A stretch of DNA of 64,000 nucleotides from Smallanthus sonchifolius (taxonomy: Eukaryota > Streptophyta > Magnoliopsida > Asterales > Asteraceae), in NCBI GenBank assembly GCA_023525975.1, contig CM042038.1:9611272-9675271 (forward strand). Direction: 5' to 3'. Within the stretch, counting starts at the first letter, position 1; every line of letters starts with the position of its first letter. Positions 1-11,441 of this stretch are shown here, piece by piece. Under the pieces are notes generated by a model. The model was not told the origin of the DNA and searched no databases. It saw only the letters and a program-made list of their open reading frames with translations. Position numbers and translations under genes: made by a program.

Positions 1-837
1 GGATGTTATCTCCCAGACTCCCAATATCATAGGGTTATAATAACCATGTTTACCAAATAACACATAACTGCAGTCAATGATAAGTGCCAATGGGTAAAAT
101 GGCTTCTATCAATAACAATAACTTGGACAGGTTTAGACATAGATACAATCCACATTCACATTTAAAGGCATCTAAAAGTGCTAAAATGCCGCCACAAGTA
201 ATCAGGATACCAAAAATACTTATGATGTAGGAAGCAAGTGGAAAAATACTATTCATTAACTTGCAACTGAATTTGCCAACAATTTCTCTTTATTATCAAC
301 GTATCCAATTTGATTGCTCTAAACTGTGTCGGTAATTGACATATCACTTCTTAGAACTAAAATTTGTATGTTAGCACAATAGCGCATCTTCCTGGTTATA
401 CAATAAAAAAATTTGGAAAAGCTTTTCATAGGCATTAAGACGGTATTTCATAAGCACCTAAGAATTACTACATCAAAAGATAAGTGGAATCAAATCAAAT
501 GTGATTATATATTTCTATATTACTGTATCAAGTGTAGATGTTCTAAGAGGACTATGGGTAAGCAGATTTTCAACAATTATGTCACACAGGAAAGGGTTAG
601 CTATACAAATATTCTCCTTGTGCATTTCCTATTTGCTTGTATCTCCTTGCAAAAATTAAGAGCTCCAACGCAACCATGGAAACTTATTAATATCGACAGG
701 AATAAGTTTACTGCATAGAAGTAAAAGATTAAGAGATGCTGTAGATACAGACTGTTATACAACTACTTTTCCCACATGGTTCAATCAACTGTTTTCTCGT
801 GGCAATCTACAGAATATGATGTAACATTGTAACATAC
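1..837. other. Intronic or unassigned DNA of the YIP1 gene
   Basis: No exon matching the expected next part of the YIP1 protein was found here. A short hydrophobic open frame on the minus strand at 74-256 does not resemble the family's membrane spans as I know them. The stretch is most simply the third intron, continuing past the left edge. Confidence 0.4.
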
Positions 838-1795
838 CACTTGGACTTGTGAGAGTCTGGTATCCCCGCCCGCCACCACTGCTGTTAGGAGGAAAGATTT
901 GCATATTTGCTTCAGGGTCTGCTGAACATTGAAACAACAGGTAAATCTACAGTTAAGAAAAAAAGACTCCACAGCAATAAAACCATATCTTAAAAAAAAA
1001 GTCCCATAGGCTATACCATGCTGTATAGCTGAAGCCCTTTCTTCAGTGACGACAGCCTGAACATGACAAACAAATCACATGATTACTTTACAACTAATGA
1101 CAAATAACATTTTCATGTGTTGACATCAAGCCTGTATGTTTTCAAAGTACAACTAGCAAAAGTAACAGCATACATATCAGCACGTAAAGGTCCATATAAA
1201 CCTTTGATCCCCCACAAAAACAAATATTTCACAGATTAACAAAAGGAAACAATAGTATCATTATTAAAATAACTGGTTGAGCATGAAATACCTTTCAATC
1301 TCATAAGTCAATTTGAACTTGACAAATGAACTTTGAGAAATCATAAACTGGAATTAGGCAAAACAATATTCAGATAACTTAATAGCGAAGGTGCATTAAA
1401 TGAATGAACTATATAACAAGTACTGCTATAGCATAATCCCGGTTGTAGATCATGATCGGACGGAGTACATTGGTATCTCCGTTAACTTCCACGCTCACGG
1501 AAAATAAACAAATTTCAAATAAAACAAACTTCAATACCACATATCAACAATGACAACAGAAAATTAAACCACAATAAATAAACCAGTGAAGGATCATACA
1601 GTTTCACTCTCCGATTACTTTACATCATACCGCAACAAAAAGAAACACATCGACCAATTGGAACATCAATCGGTATCATACTTCGTAAATTAGGGGAAAA
1701 TTATGGACAAGCAACAAGATGATAGAGCGCCTACGTACCGGAACCGAACCAGGCAAGTGGCTGGTAGGAAGGCTGGTGTAGGACGGTTCCGCCAT
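838..1795 (-). CDS. YIP1-family integral membrane protein, N-terminal exons (gene continues off the left edge)
   Basis: Three coding exons join in frame on the minus strand: 1739-1795 (19 codons from the ATG at 1795), 1017-1056 (40 nt) and 838-921 (84 nt). All have GT donors and AG acceptors, and phases agree. The peptide contains SLPTSHLPGSVP, then AVVTEERASA, then a stretch with NMQIFPPN and GGGRGYQTL. This is the cytosolic N-terminal segment I recall from the Arabidopsis Yip1-domain family (At2g39805-like). Family knowledge: YIP1/YIPF proteins are five-span Golgi/ER membrane proteins that bind Rab GTPases in early secretory traffic. The transmembrane exons are not seen and should lie left of the window or in unread DNA at 1-837. 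The 5' UTR lies at about 1796-1950. A Harbinger-like MITE abuts it at 1954. Confidence 0.88.
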
Positions 1796-1953
1796 CGGAT
1801 TGTGTCTGTGGATGAAAGAGGAAGAAGAATGGGGGCTTCAGCAAGCCATGGCGATGAAATTTGGTCGAGATTGGAGTTTGATTTTGGTAGAATCGGCGGT
1901 TTGAAGTCCGAAATCGAGCCCTAATTACGAGAAGAAAGTAGAATGGCAACTGA

Positions 1954-2355
1954 GAGGATGTTTGGGTTGCTTATTTAACTCGACAAGTGTTTTTTTTTTT
2001 AATTTCTTATTAAGTTATAACTTTTTGAAAATAAGTTTTAAAAAAGGTGTTTGAATTAGCTTTTATATAGGAAAAATCAATAAATCGATAAATTATTTTT
2101 TTAAAATTGTTTGACTTAGCTTATATTTATTTTAGGGTAAAGGATAGGTAGATTGGTAATATTTTATTATAAAAGCCAAAAGGTATTTGAAAAGCCAGGA
2201 ATTTGTGTCTTCTTAAAAAACAATTTTTTAGCTTTATCAAAAAGTTAAAACGAAAAATGCTTTTATGTTTGTCAAACACTTTTTTTTAGCTTATTGGCTT
2301 TTGAAAAAGCCAATAAATCAATAAGCAACTTTCTAACGCAATCCCAAACACCCTC
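1954..2355. mobile_element. PIF/Harbinger (Tourist-like) MITE
   Basis: The element starts GAGGATGTTTGGG and ends CCCAAACACCCTC, giving near-perfect inverted ends of the GGGTGTTTGGG type known from plant Harbinger/Tourist MITEs. Both sides carry the trinucleotide TGA (1951-1953 and 2356-2358), which fits a 3-bp target duplication. The 402-bp interior is AT-rich and partly fold-back (GCTTATTTA at the left, AATAAGC at the right), with no coding capacity. It sits directly upstream of the YIP1 gene's 5' UTR, so it may lie in that promoter. Confidence 0.8.
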
Positions 2356-2899
2356 TGACCAAACAAAAGTATGACTAGGTATTGTCACGCACGTTGCGTC
2401 TGATTTTTATTTCATTTAATAAAGAGCAAGTTACTTCAATGGAAGTTGGCTTAAATATTAAACAAGTTATTCTTGTCACACAACTAGTTTCCATTCTAGC
2501 CAATTAAAAGAGCTTTAAAATAAAAAAAAATATAATTTTTTTAATAAATTGGTTGCAGTCCATAAAAAGGTACTTTTTTCTTTTTATTTCATCTTCACAT
2601 GACATGTTTGTTGGAATTTTTTCCCCCTAATATATATACTTATATAAAAAAAAGCACATATATATTACATGTGTATGTATATAGTTTGTTTTAGTTTAAA
2701 CCAACCCCCTAAACGAAGCTGGCATGATGAAGAACGGCCTTTTTTTCTTCCTCGGTCATCCTTATATCATTCTTCCTCTCTATCGCTAAGCATAATCAAT
2801 TTAAGATTTGGGAAGCTATAATGGAAGCCTCATGCAACTGTAATAAAATCAGTTTAAGGTATTCTTTTAGGTTTTTAAGACTTAATGTTTGTGTAATAC
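2356..2899. other. AT-rich intergenic DNA
   Basis: No gene, RNA or bounded element recognised. The stretch lies between two MITEs and consists mainly of A/T runs. Confidence 0.5.
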
Positions 2900-2907
2900 A
2901 TGGTTAG

Positions 2908-3064
2908 CAGGGGCGGATCTACGCCTAGGGCAGGGGTACCTGTCGGTACCCCTCAACTTTCGACGCGCAGCGAGAATTTTTTGTTTTTTTACCGTTTTAT
3001 GTATCCAGATATCCCTGAACGAATGGACAGATACCCCTGGATTTTTTTCCTAGATCCACCACTG
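2908..3064. mobile_element. hAT-type MITE with exact 8-bp target duplication
   Basis: The left end CAGGGGCGGATCTA mirrors the right end TAGATCCACCACTG, so the ends are imperfect inverted repeats. The octamer ATGGTTAG flanks both sides (2900-2907 and 3065-3072). An 8-bp duplication and a CA(G)GGG(C)GGATC terminus are typical of plant hAT non-autonomous elements. It is 157 bp long and non-coding. Confidence 0.88.
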
Positions 3065-3353
3065 ATGGTTAGGGTTACAAAGATTAGGTTTTATCCATCG
3101 TTTGTGTTTGTGTGTATTACATATGGTTAACATACATGTGTAATCGTAGAAAATAAAACATTTTAATTTATACCAATTGTGTGTAATAATAGTCCAGTTT
3201 TGAATTACACATACATCAAGAAACATATATTACTTATTTGAATCGTAAGATACATATTTATTTAGTCATAGCTGTCTAATTAGTGTTATCTACTTAAAAC
3301 AAAAAAAAAGTATATGTTTGCTGATACAGTATATTTTGACTCATTATTTAAAG

Positions 3354-3530
3354 TAGGTTAAAATCACGTGTATTACACGGGTTAAATAAATAAAATGTTA
3401 TATATTTAATAATAAAAATTTTATATTTTTAAAAACCCATGTAATACACGGGTTGAATAAACCAATATATTACATCGGTTGAATAAAATATAATGCAATT
3501 TGTTAACAAACACATTTGTCAAAATATGTT
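3354..3530 (-). mobile_element. Decayed Helitron 3'-end sequence, reverse orientation
   Basis: The stretch with AATCACGTGTATTACACGGG and the following repeats of CCGTGTAATACACGGGTTGAATAAA closely parallels the minus-strand Helitron at 40874. The terminal CTAG has decayed to GTAG and the other end is not visible. It appears to be a remnant of the same family. Confidence 0.45.
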
Positions 3531-3728
3531 TTTAAAAAATGTAATTTGTCGTGACAGTTATAAGGTCTGTTAAGTTAATTTTTTAAAATTTAATTGATAA
3601 ATGTTAGTTCATATTAAGTTCATTTGATTGATGATATAATAACTATTTATAATTAAATAATAAGTATTCGTAATTAGATTTATTAATATAAATATTATTA
3701 TTCAATAGGAGAGAGATAGAAAATATAA

Positions 3729-4161
3729 TCTATACTATATAATAAATAAAGGTTCGTTAGTGCCACGTGTCGCCTCCATATCCATTCTTATCATTTTTTT
3801 CCCGTCTCTCTCTCTTATTTAATACACCTTTATATTTAATATAATATATATTTAAAGAAAACACTAATTTACTAATAAAACATATTTATTTTAAATTATC
3901 CCTTATTATAAGAAACTTTGAAATTTAATTATATAACTTTTATTTCAATCAAATAGTAAATAAAAGTCACATTATTATATTAAATAGTAATTAACGTATT
4001 TTCTAAACTCAATTATATATTAATTTTTACATATTTTGAATTTGTTTTCTATCCTTAGTATATGTAATATATTTTACACCTGAAAAATATATACATAAAG
4101 ATTTAAAAAAATTATGTATTGATCTTTTTCACTCGTGTGTAACACACGGGATCTAAACTAG
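3729..4161 (+). mobile_element. Non-autonomous Helitron
   Basis: The 433-bp element begins TCTATACTATATAATAAA and ends with a short hairpin (CGTGTGT, AA, CACACG) followed about ten bases later by CTAG. It sits between A (3728) and T (4162). These are the hallmarks of Helitrons: 5' TC, a subterminal hairpin, 3' CTRR, insertion between A and T, and no target duplication. A second copy with the same 5' end lies at 42725. Confidence 0.82.
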
Positions 4162-4412
4162 TATTTAATACGAGAGAGGCGGAAAAATAAAAATAAGGAA
4201 TAACCAGAGAGTGACACGTGTCCCGAAGATATTTTCATTTATTATGGCAGGAAGATACGATTATTTTCTTTCCAATGTTTTAGGAAAAAAAACTATATAT
4301 ATTTTTTCAAAAGCATATTTCCAACGGAAGTCGACGGTGAAGAAGAGGGCGCCTCTTTTCCATCTTCACTTCCTCTGATTGAACCCTAGCAGTAGCACTG
4401 CGTCAATCAACC
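4162..4412 (+). promoter_or_regulatory. Promoter and 5' UTR of the folylpolyglutamate synthase gene
   Basis: This is the short interval between a Helitron and the start codon at 4413. It contains an AT-rich stretch with TATATATATT at about 4292, followed by a CT-rich likely 5' UTR ending in AATCAACC before the ATG. If that TATA is used, the whole core promoter lies within about 130 bp of the start codon. The assignment is inferred from position. Confidence 0.4.
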
Positions 4413-7400
4413 ATGGCACAAGGTACTTTTGCTCTACCCGTATTGTTCGATTCATATCCGGTTCCAGCGCCATATAAATTTTCAATTCGTCATTTTTACA
4501 TTTTAATTTGAAGTAAATGAGAACTGAAATTTACTTGTCGATAGGTATTGATGGAGAAGGTGAACCTCGCAGTGTTTCAGCTTATGATGAAGCCATGGAT
4601 GCTTTGTCTTCTCTCATCACCAAAAAGAATCGTTCTCATAAGTACGTCGCCGACCATAGATTTGACCGGATGTTTGACTATCTTAAGGTGATATTCAACA
4701 ACTTTCCTTTGATATTGCAGTTTCTCTCTTCCAAAACAATAGCTAGAGTTTAAATTGAAAAACCTAAGTGGTTATGATTGTAGCAAGTGAATAGTTTTTC
4801 TGATAATTATTTGAAGTAACTTGTTGGATGAGTGTTAACAACCTTTAATGATTTGTGGTTTCTTTTTAATTAGATTTTGGATTTGGAGGAGCAGATTTCC
4901 CAGATGAAGATCATCCATGTTGCAGGCACAAAAGGAAAGGTAATGTGTTGATTACCGGGTCTGAACATTCCCATCCAATGTATGTGATTTTTGTTGATTA
5001 TTTATATGAAACTTGTTTTATCTTTTACTTACACTGAATGCACATATTTTGTGAATCAAAAAAGCATCAAATAGTTTGTTGTCCTGTAGATAATATACGA
5101 CAACAACAAACTTTGAATTCCAATATAGTTGAGGCAGGCACTGTTACATGTGTCTTCAGATGGTGCTAATAGTACAATGCTTCAATTTGACACATATCGT
5201 GTTAGTTATGATATGACTTAGAAGTATACATATTCATCATTCCAAATAGCCCTCAAATAATTTGAGCTTATGTAAGTGCATACTCACTACAATTATTTGC
5301 ATCTTTTGTTTTGTTAAAGTTGCTATCGTAGAAGGAATTCCTATTTCAATTTGTACAATCTATGTCAATAAACAGATTTATATTCATATCTGACAAAAAC
5401 AAATCATGTGTTTGTATCATTACATCTGAATGTGAGTTTATTAATTATGGAAGTTGTGGAAGAACATTGAGCTTGGTGATTTTTATACACATGTTGAGGC
5501 ACTTATTAGCTATTTTTGTAGCTTATATATAAATGCTATATGGAAATATAAAATATACGATCATCCCCTTGTGGATGTTGATTTTATGATACCCCACATA
5601 AGGTGCGCATAATAAAGGACTAAAGGTTCATGTCTTATACTCTCTTGGACATCATTTTAGCACGTACCATATAGAATGTGTTTTATATGACACTTTATAT
5701 CCAATAGAAGATTTTTGTAGTCTGTTTCTTCTTTTTTGTTCCTCATTATTCATGCTGTATTTACATGAAGCAATCAAGATATAAAGAACCAACTGTGTCT
5801 TCTGATTTATTTGATGGCTTGATTGGATACAGGGATCAACATGTGTGTTCACCGAAGCTATACTACGCAATTATGGCTTTCACACTGGGCTCTTCACATC
5901 TCCTCACCTCATTGATGTTAGAGAAAGATTTCGATTGGATGGGTGAGATCTTTGAAGCCTTAAAACTCTAATTCATACATTGTATTATGGTATTAATTGA
6001 TTATTCAAAATATTTTCTTGTTCTTTATGGTCCTAAAACTCTGTAAAATATAACCTAAGTTAAATCAAAGATATTTCAACTGTAAAAGGTGGTTTAAGTT
6101 GCAAATTTTCCTTCTGTTTCAGAGAGGACATATGCATAGAGAAGTTTTTGGAATACTTCTGGTGGTGTTGGGATAGACTGAAGGCATGATTTCTAATCTA
6201 TGTACTATATGAACGTAATTTTACTCATATTAACTCTTCTCGTGCTTCTTGTGGATTCACTATTTTGTTTGCATTTTAGAAAGCTAGTCATTCCATAAAC
6301 TATAAGTCCTCTGAGATTATATTCCTATACATACTTTAAGACTGGAATAACATTATAAGGGGAAAAATAGGAATGGCGGGGTTAGATTGACCTCAAAATT
6401 TCAAACCTACTAAAATTGTTTGCCAAAAGCAATTGGTTTGCCAAAATGTTGATTGATAAAACTCTTTTTTTTTCTTTCCTCTGTTTAGAAAGGATAGCCA
6501 AAAGTTGATTGATAAAACTCTTCTTAGAAATATAAACCATAAACTGGTTGTTATCCATAGCAGCCCTAAGGGCTCTGTTTGTCAAATCCCTAATTATTAT
6601 ACTTTTCAAAATATTTTTGAACTTTCAGAAGCATAATAGTTATTTTCTGAAAAAGTTTTGTTTGTCTGAAGGGTTTATGAGAACTCTAGCGTTTACTGGT
6701 TTTATTTTTTTAATTTAGGGTCGTCACTTTTTCAACTGTGTTCTATTGTTCCATTGATCTCAATACAGGTAACATAGTCACTGATGTTTCATTAGAAATT
6801 TTTTTTTGTAGTGTAGTCATAATCAGTAACTTTATTGGCTGGTTTTAGTTATTATAAACTAAATTAACAATTTTTTCCGTTCTCATAATTGATTAATTAG
6901 TTCTTATTTGTCCTGTTTCTGTATGCAGGCAAAATGCAGTGATGATATGCCGATGCCAACTTTATTCCACTTCCTTGCTTTACTTGCTTTCAAAATTTTT
7001 GCAACAGAGCAAGTACGTGACTGGTTTTTCTCTAACAAAATTCAAACTCGAATCCCCATAGCCGTATAAAGAAAATAATTATGTTCATCATCATGATTCT
7101 TTTACTAACAAACACATAACATTTTATTGCAGGTAGACGTTGCTATTATTGAGGTTGGATTAGGAGGAAAGATTGATGCAACTAATGTGGTATGCTAATC
7201 TCTACTAAATCAAAATTCAATATTTCTTACACACAAAAAAATGTGTCTAATGTGATGCACAACTTTTTCAGATTCAGACACCTATAGTATGCGGTATCAC
7301 ACCGCTAGGGTATGACCACACAGAAATCCTTGGTATGACCAATCATCTTATTATTTTATATTGATTTGTTTTTTCCAGAAATCACTTGATTTATAGCTTT

Positions 7401-10400
7401 GTAGGATTTACATTATAGCTGACGGTTCAAGATTAAACAAATTGATAAAAATCCTTTTAGGGCAGTAGATAATTTGGGAGATTTAGGAGATACTCAATTC
7501 ATATTCTTCTTTTATCACTATTCTGTAGAGATCCTAGCCATTTATAGGCTTACAAAACAAAAGGAAATAACAAGAAACACTGACACCACTAACTAGGAAA
7601 ATACTACCACAACTCTAAGAAATAAATGAACTGAAAAGGAAATGGGAAAATGGGTACTGCATGGGTGCATGGTGACATGGGGGAGAGGCTCCAGAAGAAT
7701 GGCACGTAACACAAATCTTTTGATATTCATATAAATATAAATATGCTTGACCAGGAAATACTCTTGAAGAAATTGCGGGGCAGAAAGCTGGTATCTTTAA
7801 GGTGCTTTTTCAAATCATGTATCTTGGTATGCAAAAAATAATTGTTACATTTTCTCTTCTTCCTATAAATTCTTGTTTTTTGGGTACAGAAAGGTGTTCC
7901 TGCATATACTGTTTCTCAACCTCCTGAAGCTATGCAAGTACTCAAAGAAAAGGCTTCCCAGTTGGATGTAAGTTCTGTTTCTCTTAACAGTTAAGTCACT
8001 TAGCTGCATAGTTGGAGATTACAATTATATACTGCAATGAAATTTACCAAATTACCCTGTTGCAGGTGTGCCTTCAAGTGGCAAATGAGTTGTATGGTAA
8101 TTTGTTGAATGGGTTACATCTTGGGCTTGCAGGGGAGCATCAATATGTTAATGCTGGGCTTGCTATCATGTTAAGCTATATGTGGCTTCAAAGGACCGGT
8201 CACTTTGAAGTCAACCCCGTGGATCTGACTGTAAGCACCGTAAAAGGGAAAAGGGTCAAACATGTTATTTTTCAGTTTGGATTTAAATGGATACGGGCAG
8301 GTGGACAGCGTAATTAGTTTATAAATAATTAGTATATTAGTTATTAAATATGATTATGAAACCATATTATTACAGTGATAATCTTATTTTTTTTAAATAA
8401 ACCGGTTTAGGATGCTTCTATGCATTAGGAAGACACTTTGGGTCACTTTATAGCAGTTAGAGACGAAGTATAACCCAGGCCGACCCGTTTACCAATAAAC
8501 CTTCTGAAGTTGCCACCTCTACTATTTAATTCATTTTGAGAAGTTTCATTATTTATGCTTGGATACAGAGTGGTTTGCCTGAGCCATTTATTAAAGGGCT
8601 AACAACTGCAAGTCTACAAGGACGAGCCCAAATTGTTGCTGACCGGGCTTTTGATATTCAAAGTCAAGGAGATCTAGTGTTTTATTTGGATGGAGCACAT
8701 ACTCCTGAAAGCATGGAAGTTTGTGCAAATTGGTTTTCTCTTGCAGTTAAAGATCACGGACAAGAAAGATGCTCAAGTACCGCTGGTGATAACTCCAGGA
8801 AGGACTCCACACAGGTTAGAAACAGAAAGAAAAATGTCTTCGGTTGCAAAAATTAATTTATGTTTTTTATTTAATTAGAATAAAATATATTACTAAAGTA
8901 ATCTAATTTTTGAATTAAGCGATTTGGTAGGTTGTACGCTTCCAATTACTTTTGATGCATTTGACCTGTTTCCTATTTAGCTACTTTTTTTCTTGTACCC
9001 ATTTGACCCATTAGGGATAAATGTTAGTGCATAACCTGGATCCGCCAGTTCAAAAGTAAATGGATTGAAATTGCCACCTCTATCTACCGGCACCAACTTC
9101 TGTAGTTATTTTTCTATCATGGGAACATACTACTGTTCTTTCTTGAAAAGAATGATTCATCTTTGATCCTTTTAACTTGACTCAAAATGCAGATATTATT
9201 GTTCAATTGTATGTCGGTGAGGGACCCACAATTGCTATTTCCACGACTGTTGGACACGTGTGCTGGTCAAGGTATCTCAGCTACAAGCATCATTTGTATC
9301 TGCTGTTACTTCTTGTTGGTTTAATCATGCACTATAAATTTGGTTCTTTGAAAACTTGCCATCGTTTAATTAGAGGTGGGGTAACCGGCCTTTTTTACAA
9401 CAGGTTGAAACGGGCTGGGTCGGGTTGAAATTACTTGAAATATTTTTTTTTTTCATTTCTCCTTTAATGATGATTAGAAAACAACATTATTACGATAATA
9501 ATGTAAAGCTTTGAATATTTAAGATTTAGGAGGTATGCATTCATATGAACTTTGAGAACCCCTTTGACTCGTTCCTTTTTTAGCTAAATTCTTTTATTCG
9601 ACCCGTTTGAGGTAACACAACCCAACTTTATCCATTCATATGTAAATGGGTTGACATCGCCATCTATACATGTAAGGGTTACACTGATATTGATTTTTCT
9701 TTTTTCCAGGTATAAGTTTCACAAAGGCATTATTTGTACCGAACATGTCACTCTACACAAAAGTTGGATCTAGCTCATCCTCGCCACCTACTGGTTCTGA
9801 AGTTGATTATTCATGGCAACTAACCCTTCAAACAGTATGGGAGGATATCATACGAAATAAACGAGGTGTGTTATATTTCCAAAATTACCGTTATTATATT
9901 AAATTTATCCATTAATTCCTCAACCTCCTTGTAAGTTGTAACAAGTTTGTTTACTCAAGGCCAACTGCTAGGTGCTAATTATAATTGCTTTCTAGTTACA
10001 TAGGGCTCATTGCAAATAAATAAGTAACCAACCGTCCAACCCTGTCAATTTCTGTTTTAGGTAACCGACTTTCAAAATTTTTACTTTAAGGTAATCTGAA
10101 GATTATCATGGCATAGATGATGACTTGGCAACTGATGTGTTGACCAAGTTTGACTTGTTCCTTGGTATGATATCTGAAAACCTGTTAACTTGCAAGATTA
10201 TAGTAAATAGAAATTTTGAAACTTTGGTGGTTAAATAAGTTGGTTACCTTAAACAGAAATTTGACTAAACCTGACTGATTACCTTTTTATGCAAGTTTTG
10301 ACTCTTCTCAATGCTTTTGGGATATATTATAATTCTCAGGTCTTGAAAATGTTGACCCAGTTTCCAGTGTCAGTGAATATGATGATGACACGAGTGTTAT

Positions 10401-10664
10401 AAGTTGTGAAAACAGTATGGTGTTTTCATCCCTACCGTTAGCTGTTAAATGGTTAAGAGATACTGTCAACCGGAATAAGTATGTTCGAGTGCAGGTACAT
10501 TTTTATAATGTTTAGTGACACGTTTTATTCTCTGATTTTGCTTGCATCTGCATTTTCATATTATTTATATATGATTATTGTTTTTTTCAATATATTAGGT
10601 ATTGGTTACAGGTTCGTTACATTTGGTTGGTGATGTCATAAAACTAGTGAAGAAACAATTCTGA
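4413..10664 (+). CDS. FPGS: Folylpolyglutamate synthase (tetrahydrofolate gamma-glutamate ligase), complete, 16 exons
   Basis: Adds gamma-linked glutamates to folates with ATP, which retains folates in cells and organelles. Exons: 4413-4422, 4545-4687, 4874-4939, 5833-5942, 6123-6183, 6929-7012, 7133-7189, 7272-7332, 7755-7801, 7890-7967, 8066-8230, 8569-8814, 9193-9271, 9710-9865, 10340-10494, 10599-10664. Phases all agree and give 527 residues. Visible signatures: the P-loop HVAGTKGKGST (65-76), TSPHLIDVRERF (95-106), EVGLGGKIDATNV (165-177), YDHTEIL, the ATP-site region LDGAHTPES and a C-terminal VTGSLHLVGDV. The protein starts MAQGIDGEGE with no obvious transit peptide, so a cytosolic FPGS3-like form is likely; this is inference. 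Only ten coding bases lie in exon 1. Intron 5 (6184-6928) uses a GC donor. The gene is convergent with NEDD1. Confidence 0.97.
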
Positions 10665-11441
10665 CAAAACATCCTCTAGCTATCTCCATTCTCTAGCAAG
10701 ATTAAAGATTATATAAAAAATTGTCATGCTAATTGTAATTTATGTTTCTATTTATTAAAAGATCATTTATTTCTGTTAATGTGTTATCACTATACGGAAA
10801 GAACTTAGTAGTTTCATTTTCTTTTTCTCACTACGTTTACCTTACCTTCTTATGTAAAACAGGCTGATAATTTCTATCAAAATGAGCGGGTTGGGTAAGA
10901 GGCTACATTTTTACTAGTAAAACAACAATATAAAGTAAAAAGGACAAAAAAACATTCTATTTCAAACTAACGGTCGTTTAGAATAACATATTGAGCATCA
11001 AATCATCTGTTCATGAATTCCCATAAGCTTTAAGTGAATCAAGGTAGTCATTTCCTATACATGTTCTAAAACTCTTGCTGACTAAAGTCAAAGTTGACTT
11101 CTCTTTCCCTCTTTTTCTTCTAAAGCAGCATCATCTCACCCACAGACCACACCCATAACTAGAACTTCAGGTACATAACCAGTAATCTTCAATATCAAAA
11201 CAACCTCATACTCTAGCACAACTGTTTTTAGGTTTAAAACGAGTTTTTGCCTTTTCCAAACCAAGCCACTTAGCTTTTCTTTCCAAACTAACCATCAGGT
11301 TCTTGTAATATTACAAAGAAAACCACACGGGGAATATAATGTTCAAAGCAGATGGTTAGTTTGCAATGAGAAACCAAATAAAATGATTAAAAAAGTCAAC
11401 TCAATTTAAAAATAAAACGACACACACGAAATAGCTTATGT
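10665..11441. other. Shared 3' intergenic interval between FPGS and NEDD1
   Basis: The interval separates two convergent genes and should hold both 3' UTRs. It is AT-rich and has no other gene that I recognise. Confidence 0.6.

Noticed and set aside
74..256. Hydrophobic minus-strand frame that might be a YIP1 membrane exon
   Set aside because: It does not resemble the family's membrane spans and lacks convincing splice borders in the right phase.
5833..6183. Frameshift between FPGS exons 4 and 5
   Set aside because: On recounting, exon 4 (110 nt) and exon 5 (61 nt) sum to a multiple of three and the join reads in frame.
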